From: Bacteroidales bacterium
Lineage (GTDB): Bacteria; Bacteroidota; Bacteroidia; Bacteroidales; UBA932
Assembly (NCBI GenBank): GCA_017555445.1
Contig: JAFZGK010000096.1
Location: 1-13,760 of the forward strand
Reading direction: 5' to 3'
DNA length: 13,760 nucleotides
The notes below the pieces were generated by a model, which saw only the letters and a program-made list of their open reading frames with translations, was not told the DNA's origin and did not search any database. The position numbers were made by a program, and so were the translations under genes. Every line of letters begins with the position of its first letter. Position 1 is the first letter of the stretch. Of the stretch, positions 6,873 to 13,392 are shown piece after piece.

Positions 6873-8153
6873 TTATGCGCGGGATGGTATGTTCAACATT
6901 TTTCGTGCCTCTGCCAGAATCTCCTTCTCGCCAGGAACAACACGATTCTTCATTACAAATCTTCCGTCAATCATAACTGAGTCAATGCAGTCAGAATGAG
7001 CCGAATAGACAAGATTTGCCTCGAAGGTACCCGGTGAAATGAAATTATAGCTGTCAGTATCGACAATAAGGATATCAGCCAGAGCTCCTTCCTCTATCTT
7101 TCCTATCTCAAGACCGAAGGCCTTGCCGCCATTGACAGTCGCCATATCCATCAGCTCAGGAAGCGGCATCGCTGAAGGATCCTGCCTCCATGCCTTCTGA
7201 ATCATTGCGGATGTCTTCATTGTCTCAAGCATATCAAGATTGTTTGAAGACGCACATCCATCTGTTCCCAGACAGATATTTGCACCTGCATCCCTGAGTT
7301 CATTGTAGAGGAATCTGTAACCTGAAGCAAGCTTAAGATTTGAATTCACATTATGTACGCATGTCACTCCTCTCTTTCCGAGAATCTCGATATCCTTTTC
7401 AGAGAGCCAGAGTGTATGGGCAGCTATCACATCAGGACCAAGAACACCGAGACTGTCAAGATACTCGACAGGAGACATTCCGCCATGCTGTGCCTTGCAG
7501 TCATCAATCTCCTTTTGAGTTTCAGACACATGGATATGTATCTTGAGGCCATGCTTTCTGGCAAATTCAGTCGCCCACACGATCATAGGTTCCCTTACAG
7601 AATATATCGCATGAATCGCGATCGCAAAAATCGAAGTAGATGGCCAGTTCCTGGAGATTTCATACATTTCCTGACACTGCTGCATCTGTCTCTTTGACTC
7701 TTCAGGATCGTTTCTGTCACAGATCACATAAGCATGAATGCCACGAAGGCCGAGTTCAGCTGCAGCTCTTTGTCCTTCAGGCATATACCAGTAGTGGTCA
7801 TTGAATGTCGTAGTACCTGTCTTGATCATTTCAAGGCAGGCCATCTTCGTAGCATGGTATACATATTCCGGAGTAAGATCCAGTTCTATCTTCCAGATAT
7901 TGGCTATCCATTCATGAAAAGCGATATCTTCTCCCACTCCCCTCATCATCGACATGCCTGCATGTGTATGCATGTTCACGAAGCCAGGAACAGCTGTCTT
8001 TCCCTTGCAGTCAAAACGCTCCAGACCCTCATCATCATGACACGCAGATAATTGAGAACCAGCAGGTGAAATGGTCTTTATCCTATTGTCTTCGATAAGT
8101 ATATCCGATAATGCTCCGGCAACTGTTATATTTTCAAGTAAAACCTTACTCAT
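6873..8153 (-). CDS. Amidohydrolase of the MtaD type (5'-methylthioadenosine / S-adenosylhomocysteine deaminase-like)
   Basis: The product is a 426-residue cytosolic metal-dependent hydrolase. After a small beta domain ([21 protein letters not shown]) come [12 protein letters not shown] (metal ligands His62 and His64), HAIYS (His181), HVSET (His208 and Glu211), AAHTLWL (His246), a SNLKLASG segment (271-278) and [13 protein letters not shown] (Asp298). The order and spacing match the MtaD/ATZ-TRZ family, which deaminates methylthioadenosine, S-adenosylhomocysteine or adenosine, or dechlorinates/deaminates triazines. A nucleoside deaminase is the natural reading because a nucleoside phosphorylase follows 22 nt later. 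The start is the ATG at 8153: the open frame continues upstream, but a -7 box at 8175-8182 places transcription initiation after any earlier start, and the family N-terminus fits. Guanine or cytosine deaminase activity is less likely given the motif set. Confidence 0.82.
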   Translation of the reverse strand: MSKVLLENITVAGALSDILIEDNRIKTISPAGSQLSACHDDEGLERFDCKGKTAVPGFVNMHTHAGMSMMRGVGEDIAFHEWIANIWKIELDLTPEYVYHATKMACLEMIKTGTTTFNDHYWYMPEGQRAAAELGLRGIHAYVICDRNDPEESKRQMQQCQEMYEISRNWPSTSIFAIAIHAIYSVREPMIVWATEFARKHGLKIHIHVSETQKEIDDCKAQHGGMSPVEYLDSLGVLGPDVIAAHTLWLSEKDIEILGKRGVTCVHNVNSNLKLASGYRFLYNELRDAGANICLGTDGCASSNNLDMLETMKTSAMIQKAWRQDPSAMPLPELMDMATVNGGKAFGLEIGKIEEGALADILIVDTDSYNFISPGTFEANLVYSAHSDCIDSVMIDGRFVMKNRVVPGEKEILAEARKMLNIPSRA

Positions 8154-8174
8154 AGACAAAACTATTAAAGTTTC

Positions 8175-8182
8175 CAAAGTTA
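8175..8182 (-). promoter_or_regulatory. -7 box for the amidohydrolase-PNP operon
   Basis: The minus strand reads TAACTTTG, an exact TAnnTTTG match, 21 nt before the ATG at 8153. This is the same distance as at nusB. No clean TTTG lies 19-21 nt upstream. It forms one side of a 124-nt divergent promoter region with the oxidoreductase operon. Confidence 0.6.
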
Positions 8183-8199
8183 CTAAATTTTTATGATAT

Positions 8200-8233
8200 T
8201 TTGCGATAAATCCGATTGTTTTGCTTAAATTTG
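8200..8233 (+). promoter_or_regulatory. Promoter of the 2-oxoacid:ferredoxin oxidoreductase operon
   Basis: TTTG at 8200-8203 and TAAATTTG at 8226-8233 match the Bacteroidetes -33 and -7 elements with a 22-nt spacer, slightly longer than usual. The ATG of the first gene is 44 nt downstream of the -7 box, giving a leader of roughly 38 nt that is A-rich just before the start, as is common for well-expressed Bacteroidetes genes. Confidence 0.6.
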
Positions 8234-8277
8234 AGCGATTTTGGAGAAAATTAATAAACACTTTAAAACTAATAATA

Positions 8278-8496
8278 ATGGCATTCAAAGGAGCAATCGA
8301 AGTTGACACACAGAAATGCAAAGGCTGCGGAGTATGTGTCGAGAACTGTCCGACCAAGAGCATTGAACTTTCCAAGATGGTCAATGGCAAAGGTTATCAT
8401 TATGCCGAAATGGTAGGCGACGCATGCGTAGGATGTTCAAACTGCGCTGTCGTATGTCCTGATTCGGTCATCACTGTTTACAGAGTTAAAATCTAA
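8278..8496 (+). CDS. 2-oxoacid:ferredoxin oxidoreductase, delta subunit (2x[4Fe-4S] ferredoxin)
   Basis: A 72-residue protein with two complete CxxCxxCxxxCP motifs (Cys14, 17, 20, 24 and Cys50, 53, 56, 60), each expected to hold one [4Fe-4S] cluster. In four-subunit oxidoreductases this subunit passes electrons from the TPP-bearing core to free ferredoxin. The start is the ATG at 8278 (MAFKGAIEVD). The frame is open from 8221, but the -7 promoter box at 8226-8233 lies inside that extension, so the longer version would not be on the transcript. It is first in the operon, 5 nt before the alpha subunit gene. Confidence 0.88.
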   Translation: MAFKGAIEVDTQKCKGCGVCVENCPTKSIELSKMVNGKGYHYAEMVGDACVGCSNCAVVCPDSVITVYRVKI

Positions 8497-8501
8497 GAGG
8501 T

Positions 8502-9584
8502 ATGGCAGAGAAAATTTTGATGAAAGGAAACGAAGCGATTGCCATATCGGCTATTCGCAACGGAGCGGACGGATACTTCGGTTATCCTATCACACCGCAG
8601 TCTGAGGTAATGGAGACTCTCATGAAGGAAAGACCATGGCTTACAACAGGAATGGTCGTACTTCAGGCTGAGAGTGAGACCTCTTCAATCAACATGGTTT
8701 ATGGCGGCGCATGCTGCGGAAAGAAGGTGATGACTTCTTCAAGCTCGCCTGGAATCAGCCTCATGTGCGAGGGACTCAGCTACCTTGCCGGTGCAGAACT
8801 TCCATGCGTGATCGTGAACTGCCAGCGCGGCGGCCCGGGTCTTGGAACAATCCAGCCAAGCCAGAGTGACTACAACCAGTGCGTTAAAGGCGGCGGACAC
8901 GGTGACTATAACGCTATCGTACTCGCCCCTGCATCAGCACAGGACATGTATGATTTCGTAGACACAGGCTTCGAGCTTGCTTTCAAATATCGCACTCCGG
9001 TCATCATTCTTGCTGACGGTATCGTAGGTCAGATGATGGAAAAGGTAGAGCTTCGTCCTGAAAAGCCACGCATGACAAAGGAGGAACTCCTCAAGGCTGC
9101 TCCATGGGCTACTACAGGAAAGACTGCTGACAGACCTTACAATGTCATCACTTCTCTTGCGCTCGAGTCAGACGTTCAGGAAAGATTCAACCAGAAGCTT
9201 GCTGCAAAGTACGAGGTGATCAAGGAGAATGAGGTAAAATACGAGGAGTATCAGACAGAAGATGCTGAATATCTTTTCGTTGCATTCGGCTGCTCGGCAC
9301 GTATCTGCGAAGCTGTAGTTGACGAGCTCCGCGAGCAGGGCATCAAGGCTGGTCTCCTTAGACCTATCACCCTGTTCCCATTCCCTGCAAAGAGAATCCA
9401 GGAGCTTGCAGGCCAGGTGAAGAGCATGATGAGCATCGAGCTCAACCTCGGTCAGATGGTTGACGATGTGAAGCTTGCTGTGAACGGTGCTGTTCCGGTA
9501 GGATTCTACGGAAGACAGGGAGGTATCATCTACACTCCAGACGAAATTGTAGAGGCGTTCAAGAAGTTCAACAATCTGAAATAA
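8502..9584 (+). CDS. 2-oxoacid:ferredoxin oxidoreductase, alpha subunit (VorB/KorA type)
   Basis: A 360-residue protein matching the alpha (pyrimidine-binding) subunit. GNEAIAISAIRNGADGYFGY leads into GYPITPQSEVME (residues about 27-38), followed by AESETSSINMVYGGA (about 56-70) and the conserved GPGLGTIQPSQSDYNQ (about 108-123). The C-terminal third (DAEYLFVAFGCSARIC, then LRPITLFPFP) is the transketolase C-terminal-like domain. Together with beta, gamma and delta it would decarboxylate a 2-oxoacid to an acyl-CoA while reducing ferredoxin, or run the reverse reaction. Annotation of such proteins alternates between 3-methyl-2-oxobutanoate (VOR) and 2-oxoglutarate (KOR) oxidoreductase, and sequence reading alone does not separate these. 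Codon use is strongly biased (many AAG, GAG, CTC, CGT), suggesting high expression. Confidence 0.9.
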   Translation: MAEKILMKGNEAIAISAIRNGADGYFGYPITPQSEVMETLMKERPWLTTGMVVLQAESETSSINMVYGGACCGKKVMTSSSSPGISLMCEGLSYLAGAELPCVIVNCQRGGPGLGTIQPSQSDYNQCVKGGGHGDYNAIVLAPASAQDMYDFVDTGFELAFKYRTPVIILADGIVGQMMEKVELRPEKPRMTKEELLKAAPWATTGKTADRPYNVITSLALESDVQERFNQKLAAKYEVIKENEVKYEEYQTEDAEYLFVAFGCSARICEAVVDELREQGIKAGLLRPITLFPFPAKRIQELAGQVKSMMSIELNLGQMVDDVKLAVNGAVPVGFYGRQGGIIYTPDEIVEAFKKFNNLK

Positions 9585-9593
9585 GCAAACACT

Positions 9594-10367
9594 ATGAATA
9601 TCGAAGATATCAAGAAACCAGAGAACATCGTCTACAAGAAGACTCCTATTCTCACAGACAATGTAATGCACTATTGTCCTGGATGTTCTCACGGCACAGT
9701 TCATAAGCTCGTAGCTGAAGTCATCGAGGAGATGGGCATTCAGGAAGAGACAATTGCGATCAGCCCTGTAGGCTGCTCGGTATTTGCATACAACTACCTT
9801 AACGTTGACTGGCAGCAGGCAGCTCACGGCCGTGCTCCAGCTCTCGCGACAGCAACCAAGAGACTCAATCCTGAGAAGTATGTGTTCACATACCAGGGTG
9901 ACGGTGACCTTGCATCGATCGGTACAGCAGAGATCATCCATGCATGCAGCCGTGGTGAAAACATCGTAGTGATCTTCATCAACAACGGAATCTATGGTAT
10001 GACAGGCGGCCAGATGGCTCCTACTACCCTTCTCGGCATGAAGACTGCGACAACTCCATACGGACGTGACGCAAAGCTCAACGGATTCCCTCTCGTTCTT
10101 GCTCCGATGATCGCTCAGCTTGACGGTACAGCATTCATCACAAGACAGTCAGTACACACTGCAGTTGCAGCACGTAAGGCCAAGGCAGCCATCAGAAAGG
10201 CATTCGAGTACAGCCAGAAGGGCATCGGCCTCTCATTCGTAGAGATCGTAGCTACTTGTAACTCAGGATGGAAGATGAGCCCTACAGCAGCTAACAAGTG
10301 GATGGTAGAGAACATGTTCCCTAAGTATCCGCTCGGTGACATCAAGGACGTTTTAAAAGCAGAGTAA
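9594..10367 (+). CDS. 2-oxoacid:ferredoxin oxidoreductase, beta subunit (thiamine pyrophosphate-binding)
   Basis: A 257-residue TPP-binding subunit. The N-terminal HYCPGCSHGTVHKL holds the CxxC-H motif, and GCSVFAYNYLNVDW with HGRAPALATATKRL follow. The TPP/Mg2+ motif is GDGDLASIGTAEIIHA (about 102-117), ending in FINNGIYGMTGGQMAPTT (about 128-145). The length fits beta subunits without a fused ferredoxin domain, consistent with the separate delta gene. It lies 9 nt after alpha and 2 nt before gamma in a tight operon. The substrate is undetermined (branched-chain 2-oxoacids or 2-oxoglutarate). Confidence 0.92.
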   Translation: MNIEDIKKPENIVYKKTPILTDNVMHYCPGCSHGTVHKLVAEVIEEMGIQEETIAISPVGCSVFAYNYLNVDWQQAAHGRAPALATATKRLNPEKYVFTYQGDGDLASIGTAEIIHACSRGENIVVIFINNGIYGMTGGQMAPTTLLGMKTATTPYGRDAKLNGFPLVLAPMIAQLDGTAFITRQSVHTAVAARKAKAAIRKAFEYSQKGIGLSFVEIVATCNSGWKMSPTAANKWMVENMFPKYPLGDIKDVLKAE

Positions 10368-10369
10368 TC

Positions 10370-10912
10370 ATGAAGGAAGAAATAATCATTGCAGGATTCG
10401 GAGGACAGGGCGTCCTCTCAATGGGAAAGATTCTCGCATACTGCGCAATCATGCAGGACATGGAAGTGACTTGGATGCCATCTTACGGCCCTGAGATGCG
10501 TGGAGGTACAGCTAATGTCAGCGTAATCCTCAGCGACAAGAAGATCAGTTCCCCAATCGTAACAAAGTTCGACACTGTTATCGCTCTCAACCAGCAGTCA
10601 CTCGACAAGTTCGAGAGCTCGGTGAAGCCAGGCGGACTTCTCATCTACGACCCTAACGGAATTATCAACCCTCCTACAAGAACAGACATCACCATCTGCA
10701 AGATCGACGCGATCAATGTTGCTGCACAGGTAGGAAACTCGAAGGTATACAACATGGCAGTCATGGGTGCATACCTCAAGATGAAACCTATCATCATGTC
10801 TGAAAACATCGACAAGGGTCTTGCCAAATGCATCCCGGCACGTTACGCAGACCTCATTTCACTTAACAAGGCTGCCATCGAAGAAGGCATGAAGGCTGTA
10901 GAAGTACTCTAA
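10370..10912 (+). CDS. 2-oxoacid:ferredoxin oxidoreductase, gamma subunit
   Basis: A 180-residue protein of the gamma (2-oxoacid:acceptor oxidoreductase) domain family, which in these complexes contributes the CoA-binding region. It opens EEIIIAGFGGQGVLSMGKILAY (3-24) with the GFGGQGV motif. WMPSYGPEMRGGTANVSVI (about 35-53) follows, then SPIVTKFDTVIALNQQSLDKF and PGGLLIYDPN. It is the last gene of the operon, starting 2 nt after the beta stop. An unusually long terminator hairpin begins 18 nt after its stop codon. Confidence 0.9.
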   Translation: MKEEIIIAGFGGQGVLSMGKILAYCAIMQDMEVTWMPSYGPEMRGGTANVSVILSDKKISSPIVTKFDTVIALNQQSLDKFESSVKPGGLLIYDPNGIINPPTRTDITICKIDAINVAAQVGNSKVYNMAVMGAYLKMKPIIMSENIDKGLAKCIPARYADLISLNKAAIEEGMKAVEVL

Positions 10913-10929
10913 CAGTCACTTTATAAGAT

Positions 10930-10986
10930 AAACTGCATTGATTTTCTCAATAATATTTTGAGAAATCGATGCAGTTTGTTATTTTT
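10930..10986 (+). terminator. Long intrinsic terminator of the oxidoreductase operon
   Basis: An inverted repeat covers 10930-10950 and 10958-10977: about 20 bp of stem with one wobble/mismatch and one bulged T, and a 7-nt loop (TAATATT). The T-rich tail GTTATTTTT (10978-10986) follows. The stem is long and A/T-rich near the loop. The minus-strand copy has no gene converging on it, so it acts chiefly on the plus strand. A promoter for the next unit lies within its 3' arm and tail. Confidence 0.85.
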
Positions 10987-10987
10987 G
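10957..10987 (+). promoter_or_regulatory. Promoter of the coiled-coil gene-zapA unit, embedded in the terminator
   Basis: TTTG at 10957-10960, exactly 19 nt of spacer, then TATTTTTG at 10980-10987 is a full match to the Bacteroidetes -33/-7 consensus. The -33 element and spacer lie in the 3' arm of the preceding terminator, and the -7 box is its T-tail. The start codon at 11012 is 24 nt downstream of the -7 box, giving a short leader as at the other promoters here. Confidence 0.7.
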
Positions 10988-11011
10988 CACAATAGGTTAA
11001 AATGTCGTGCT

Positions 11012-11281
11012 ATGCTTGATAATGTAAAGCAGAAAATACAGCAGCTGATCGCAGCATACGAACAGGAAAAGATGGAGCGTGAAAGGCTCCAAGCTGCATT
11101 GAAGCAGGCTGAATCGCAGAATGAGACCTATAAAATGCAGATTATAGAGTTAGAGAGACAGATTGATAATCTTAAGCTGACAGAAGCATTCATGGCAGGT
11201 GGAGACACAAGTCAGGCGAAGAAGAAGATAGACAGTCTTATCAGAGAGATTGACAGATGTATCACTGCAATGGAGGGATGA
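11012..11281 (+). CDS. Small coiled-coil protein preceding ZapA (putative ZapB-like division factor)
   Basis: The protein has 89 residues from the ATG at 11012. An earlier in-frame ATG (10958) lies inside the terminator and upstream of the promoter, so it is rejected. Residues about 4-57 form a near-continuous charged, Gln/Glu/Lys-rich heptad-like helix (KQKIQQLIAAYEQEKMERER onward). A short break (MAGGDTSQ) follows, then a second helix ending KIDSLIREIDRCITAMEG, a C-terminus I recognise from conserved Bacteroidetes proteins encoded just before zapA. No signal or membrane segment is visible. Its stop is 1 nt before the zapA ATG. By analogy with ZapB it may bridge ZapA and other division components; this is inferred from coiled-coil character and position, not from clear ZapB homology. 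Confidence 0.8.
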   Translation: MLDNVKQKIQQLIAAYEQEKMERERLQAALKQAESQNETYKMQIIELERQIDNLKLTEAFMAGGDTSQAKKKIDSLIREIDRCITAMEG

Positions 11282-11282
11282 T

Positions 11283-11579
11283 ATGGCACAGAGCATAAGC
11301 ATAAAGATTGCAGAGCGGACATACTCTCTGAAAGTGACTTCACCTGATCAGGAAGAAGTCATCAGAAAGGCTGCTGAGGACATCAACAGGAAGATTGCCC
11401 TCTATCAGGAGAAATTTCCGGACAAGGGTCTGGCAGATGTGCTTTCATTCATGGCATTGAATGTGTGCATTGCCAACATCACACTTCAGAAACAGATGAA
11501 GGAGATGACTGAGAAGGAGGAAATGCTTGCCAAAGAGCTTGAAGGTTATCTTGACAATATTGATAAAAACAGCCGTTAG
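11283..11579 (+). CDS. zapA: Cell division protein ZapA
   Basis: ZapA binds FtsZ and promotes bundling of protofilaments in the Z-ring. Seen: 98 residues with the typical layout. The N-terminal strand region SISIKIAERTYSLKVTSPDQE leads into EVIRKAAEDINRKIALYQEKF, then DVLSFMALNVCIANITLQKQ, and a C-terminal coiled coil rich in Glu and Lys (MKEMTEKEEMLAKELEGYL). The start was placed at 11283, where the family N-terminus begins, 1 nt after the preceding stop. A longer in-frame start at 11250 would overlap the upstream gene and adds no family sequence. The structured noncoding segment follows immediately, as in other bacteria where zapA adjoins the 6S RNA gene. Confidence 0.92.
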   Translation: MAQSISIKIAERTYSLKVTSPDQEEVIRKAAEDINRKIALYQEKFPDKGLADVLSFMALNVCIANITLQKQMKEMTEKEEMLAKELEGYLDNIDKNSR

Positions 11580-11609
11580 TTACTTATTTTTGCTGAAATC
11601 AACACTATT

Positions 11610-11757
11610 TAAGTAACCGGGCGAACTCGAATGGGAATGACGGACCTATGTGACCCTTACGGGGATTCCGCAATGCGGGACGGAGGATTTCAGAACTGAT
11701 TCGGAGCCCAAATCTTATTTCATTAAGATTTTCTGACAAACCGGCTAACGGCTTTTT
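11610..11757 (+). ncRNA. Structured noncoding RNA between zapA and rny, candidate 6S RNA
   Basis: The 257 nt between zapA and rny hold no credible ORF but much pairing. A basal stem joins 11619-11632 to 11699-11709 (GGG/CCC, CTC/GAG and GAAT/ATTC with bulges). An open internal region and an apical hairpin at about 11667-11680 (TTCCGC, loop AAT, GCGGGA) follow. A perfect 8-bp hairpin (11710-11717 with 11724-11731) lies on the 3' side, and a weak CCG/CGG hairpin with TTTTT closes near 11757. A long rod with a central unpaired bubble is the 6S RNA shape, and zapA-ssrS linkage is known in proteobacteria and, from memory, in Bacteroidetes. The ends are estimates. An rny leader element is the alternative. 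No clear promoter precedes it. Confidence 0.55.
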
Positions 11758-11770
11758 ATTATAAATGACT

Positions 11771-11807
11771 TGACCAATCTGCTGAATTTGCGGATTGGTC
11801 ATTTTTT
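11771..11807 (+). terminator. Intrinsic terminator upstream of rny
   Basis: GACCAATC (11772-11779) pairs perfectly with GATTGGTC (11793-11800). The stem extends inward through T-G, G-C and C-G pairs to a 7-nt loop (TGAATTT) and outward by T-A. A run of six T follows (11802-11807). It sits 29 nt before the rny ATG. It either ends the zapA/noncoding-RNA transcript or controls readthrough into rny. Confidence 0.85.
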
Positions 11808-11836
11808 GTTGGAACTTAAACCATATAATATAACTT

Positions 11837-13378
11837 ATGAATATCGTACTTAACATTTTGTGTGCAGTAATGGGTGCTGTTGCAGCACTCGGCACCTACA
11901 TATTTGTCCGCAGGATACTACTGAAGGGACAGAAAGATGAGATCATCAAGAAGGCAGAGCTTGAGGCTGAAAGCATCAAGAAGGAGAAGATCTTCCAGGC
12001 AAAGGAGAAGTTCCTCCAGCTCAAGAGCGAGCATGAGCATTTCATCAATGAGAAGAACAAACAGATCAATGACATCGAGAACCGTCTGAAGCAGAAGGAG
12101 AACAGTCTGAATCAGCAGAACTCGGAGCTTGGACGCAAGAACAAGGAAGCTGAAGCCATCAGAGAGAATCTCAAGGCTCAGGTAGAGATCGCAACCAAGA
12201 AGTGCGAGGAGTATGAGAAGCTCCGTCAGGATGCCATCCGTCAGATCGAGGAGATCGCAGGCATGACAGCTGCTGAGGCAAAGAACCAGCTCATGGAGAA
12301 CATGAAGGCGGAGGCAAGAACTCAGGCTCAGTCATACATCAACGACATGATGGATGAGGCAAGACTCACTGCCAGCAAGGAAGCTAAGAGAATCGTAATC
12401 AACACAATACAGCGTACAGCATCTGAAACTGCCATTGAGAACGCAGTTACAGTATTCCATATCGAGAGTGATGAAATAAAGGGTCGAATCATCGGTCGTG
12501 AGGGTCGTAACATCCGTGCTCTTGAGGCTGCAACCGGAGTTGAAATCGTTGTGGATGACACTCCTGAAGCAATCCTCCTTTCAGCATTTGACCCTGTGAG
12601 AAGAGAGGTTGCACGCCTTGCCCTTCACCAGCTTGTGATCGACGGACGTATCCATCCGGCTCGTATTGAGGAGGTTGTCGCAAAGGTTCAGAAGCAGCTT
12701 GAAGAGGAGATCATGGAGACAGGTAAGAGAACATGTATCGACCTCGGCATCCATGGAATGCACATCGAGCTTGTAAAGCTCATCGGTAGAATGAAATATC
12801 GTTCGTCTTACGGACAGAACCTTCTCCAGCATGCTCGCGAGGTGGCAAACATCTGTGCTACAATGGCTTCAGAGCTCGGTCTTAATCCTAAGGTGGCAAA
12901 GAGAGCAGGTCTCCTTCACGATATCGGAAAGGTTTCAGACGAGGATCCTGAGCTTCCACATGCAATTCTCGGTATGAAGCTCGCCGAGAAGTACAAGGAG
13001 AAGCCGGAGGTATGCAATGCCATCGGATCACACCATGAGGAGGTTGAGATGACATCTATCATCTCCCCTCTCGTTCTCGTGGGTGACGCGATTTCAGGAG
13101 CACGTCCTGGTGCACGTCGTGAGGTGATCGAGTCGTACATCAAGAGACTCAAGGACATGGAGAACATCGCTCAGTCTTATCCTGGCGTAACCAAGACATA
13201 TGCTATCCAGGCTGGACGCGAGCTCCGCGTGATCGTAGGTGCAGATCAGGTAACCGATCAGGATGCAGAGACATTGTCAGGCGAGATCGCAAAGAAGATT
13301 CAGGAGGAGATGGTTTATCCTGGACAGGTGAAGATCACCGTGATCCGTGAGACAAGATCGGTCGCATTTGCTAAATAA
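11837..13378 (+). CDS. rny: Ribonuclease Y
   Basis: RNase Y is a membrane-anchored endoribonuclease that initiates mRNA decay. Seen: 513 residues with the full domain order. An N-terminal transmembrane helix (about 3-24) comes first, then a long charged coiled coil (about 31-150, rich in KKE and EKN). The KH domain has its GxxG loop at GREG (220-223) in [20 protein letters not shown]. The HD domain has His332 (QHAREVA), HD at 361-362 (AGLLHDIGK), His399-His400 and Asp417. A conserved C-terminal region ends [11 protein letters not shown]. It follows the noncoding segment and terminator, and no consensus TAnnTTTG box is evident just upstream, so its promoter is unclear. The DsbD-like gene starts 14 nt after its stop. 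Confidence 0.96.
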   Translation: MNIVLNILCAVMGAVAALGTYIFVRRILLKGQKDEIIKKAELEAESIKKEKIFQAKEKFLQLKSEHEHFINEKNKQINDIENRLKQKENSLNQQNSELGRKNKEAEAIRENLKAQVEIATKKCEEYEKLRQDAIRQIEEIAGMTAAEAKNQLMENMKAEARTQAQSYINDMMDEARLTASKEAKRIVINTIQRTASETAIENAVTVFHIESDEIKGRIIGREGRNIRALEAATGVEIVVDDTPEAILLSAFDPVRREVARLALHQLVIDGRIHPARIEEVVAKVQKQLEEEIMETGKRTCIDLGIHGMHIELVKLIGRMKYRSSYGQNLLQHAREVANICATMASELGLNPKVAKRAGLLHDIGKVSDEDPELPHAILGMKLAEKYKEKPEVCNAIGSHHEEVEMTSIISPLVLVGDAISGARPGARREVIESYIKRLKDMENIAQSYPGVTKTYAIQAGRELRVIVGADQVTDQDAETLSGEIAKKIQEEMVYPGQVKITVIRETRSVAFAK

Positions 13379-13392
13379 TTAAAGACTATATA

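Noticed and set aside
8154..8390. N-terminal extension of the amidohydrolase
   Set aside because: The open frame crosses both divergent promoters and the first codons of the ferredoxin gene on the other strand. The family N-terminus starts at 8153.
9168..9941. Long open frame (257 codons) on the minus strand across the oxidoreductase alpha/beta junction
   Set aside because: It is antisense to two well-conserved genes with strongly biased codon use, has a Cys/Leu/Ser-rich composition with no recognisable motif, and lacks a TAnnTTTG promoter. It is a by-product of codon bias.
10958..11011. Earlier ATG for the coiled-coil gene
   Set aside because: It is located in the 3' arm of the terminator hairpin and upstream of the promoter's -7 box.
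11605..11895. Minus-strand 96-codon open frame across the noncoding segment and rny start
   Set aside because: It overlaps the strong terminator and the rny signal anchor, has no recognisable family, and the region is better explained as structured RNA.
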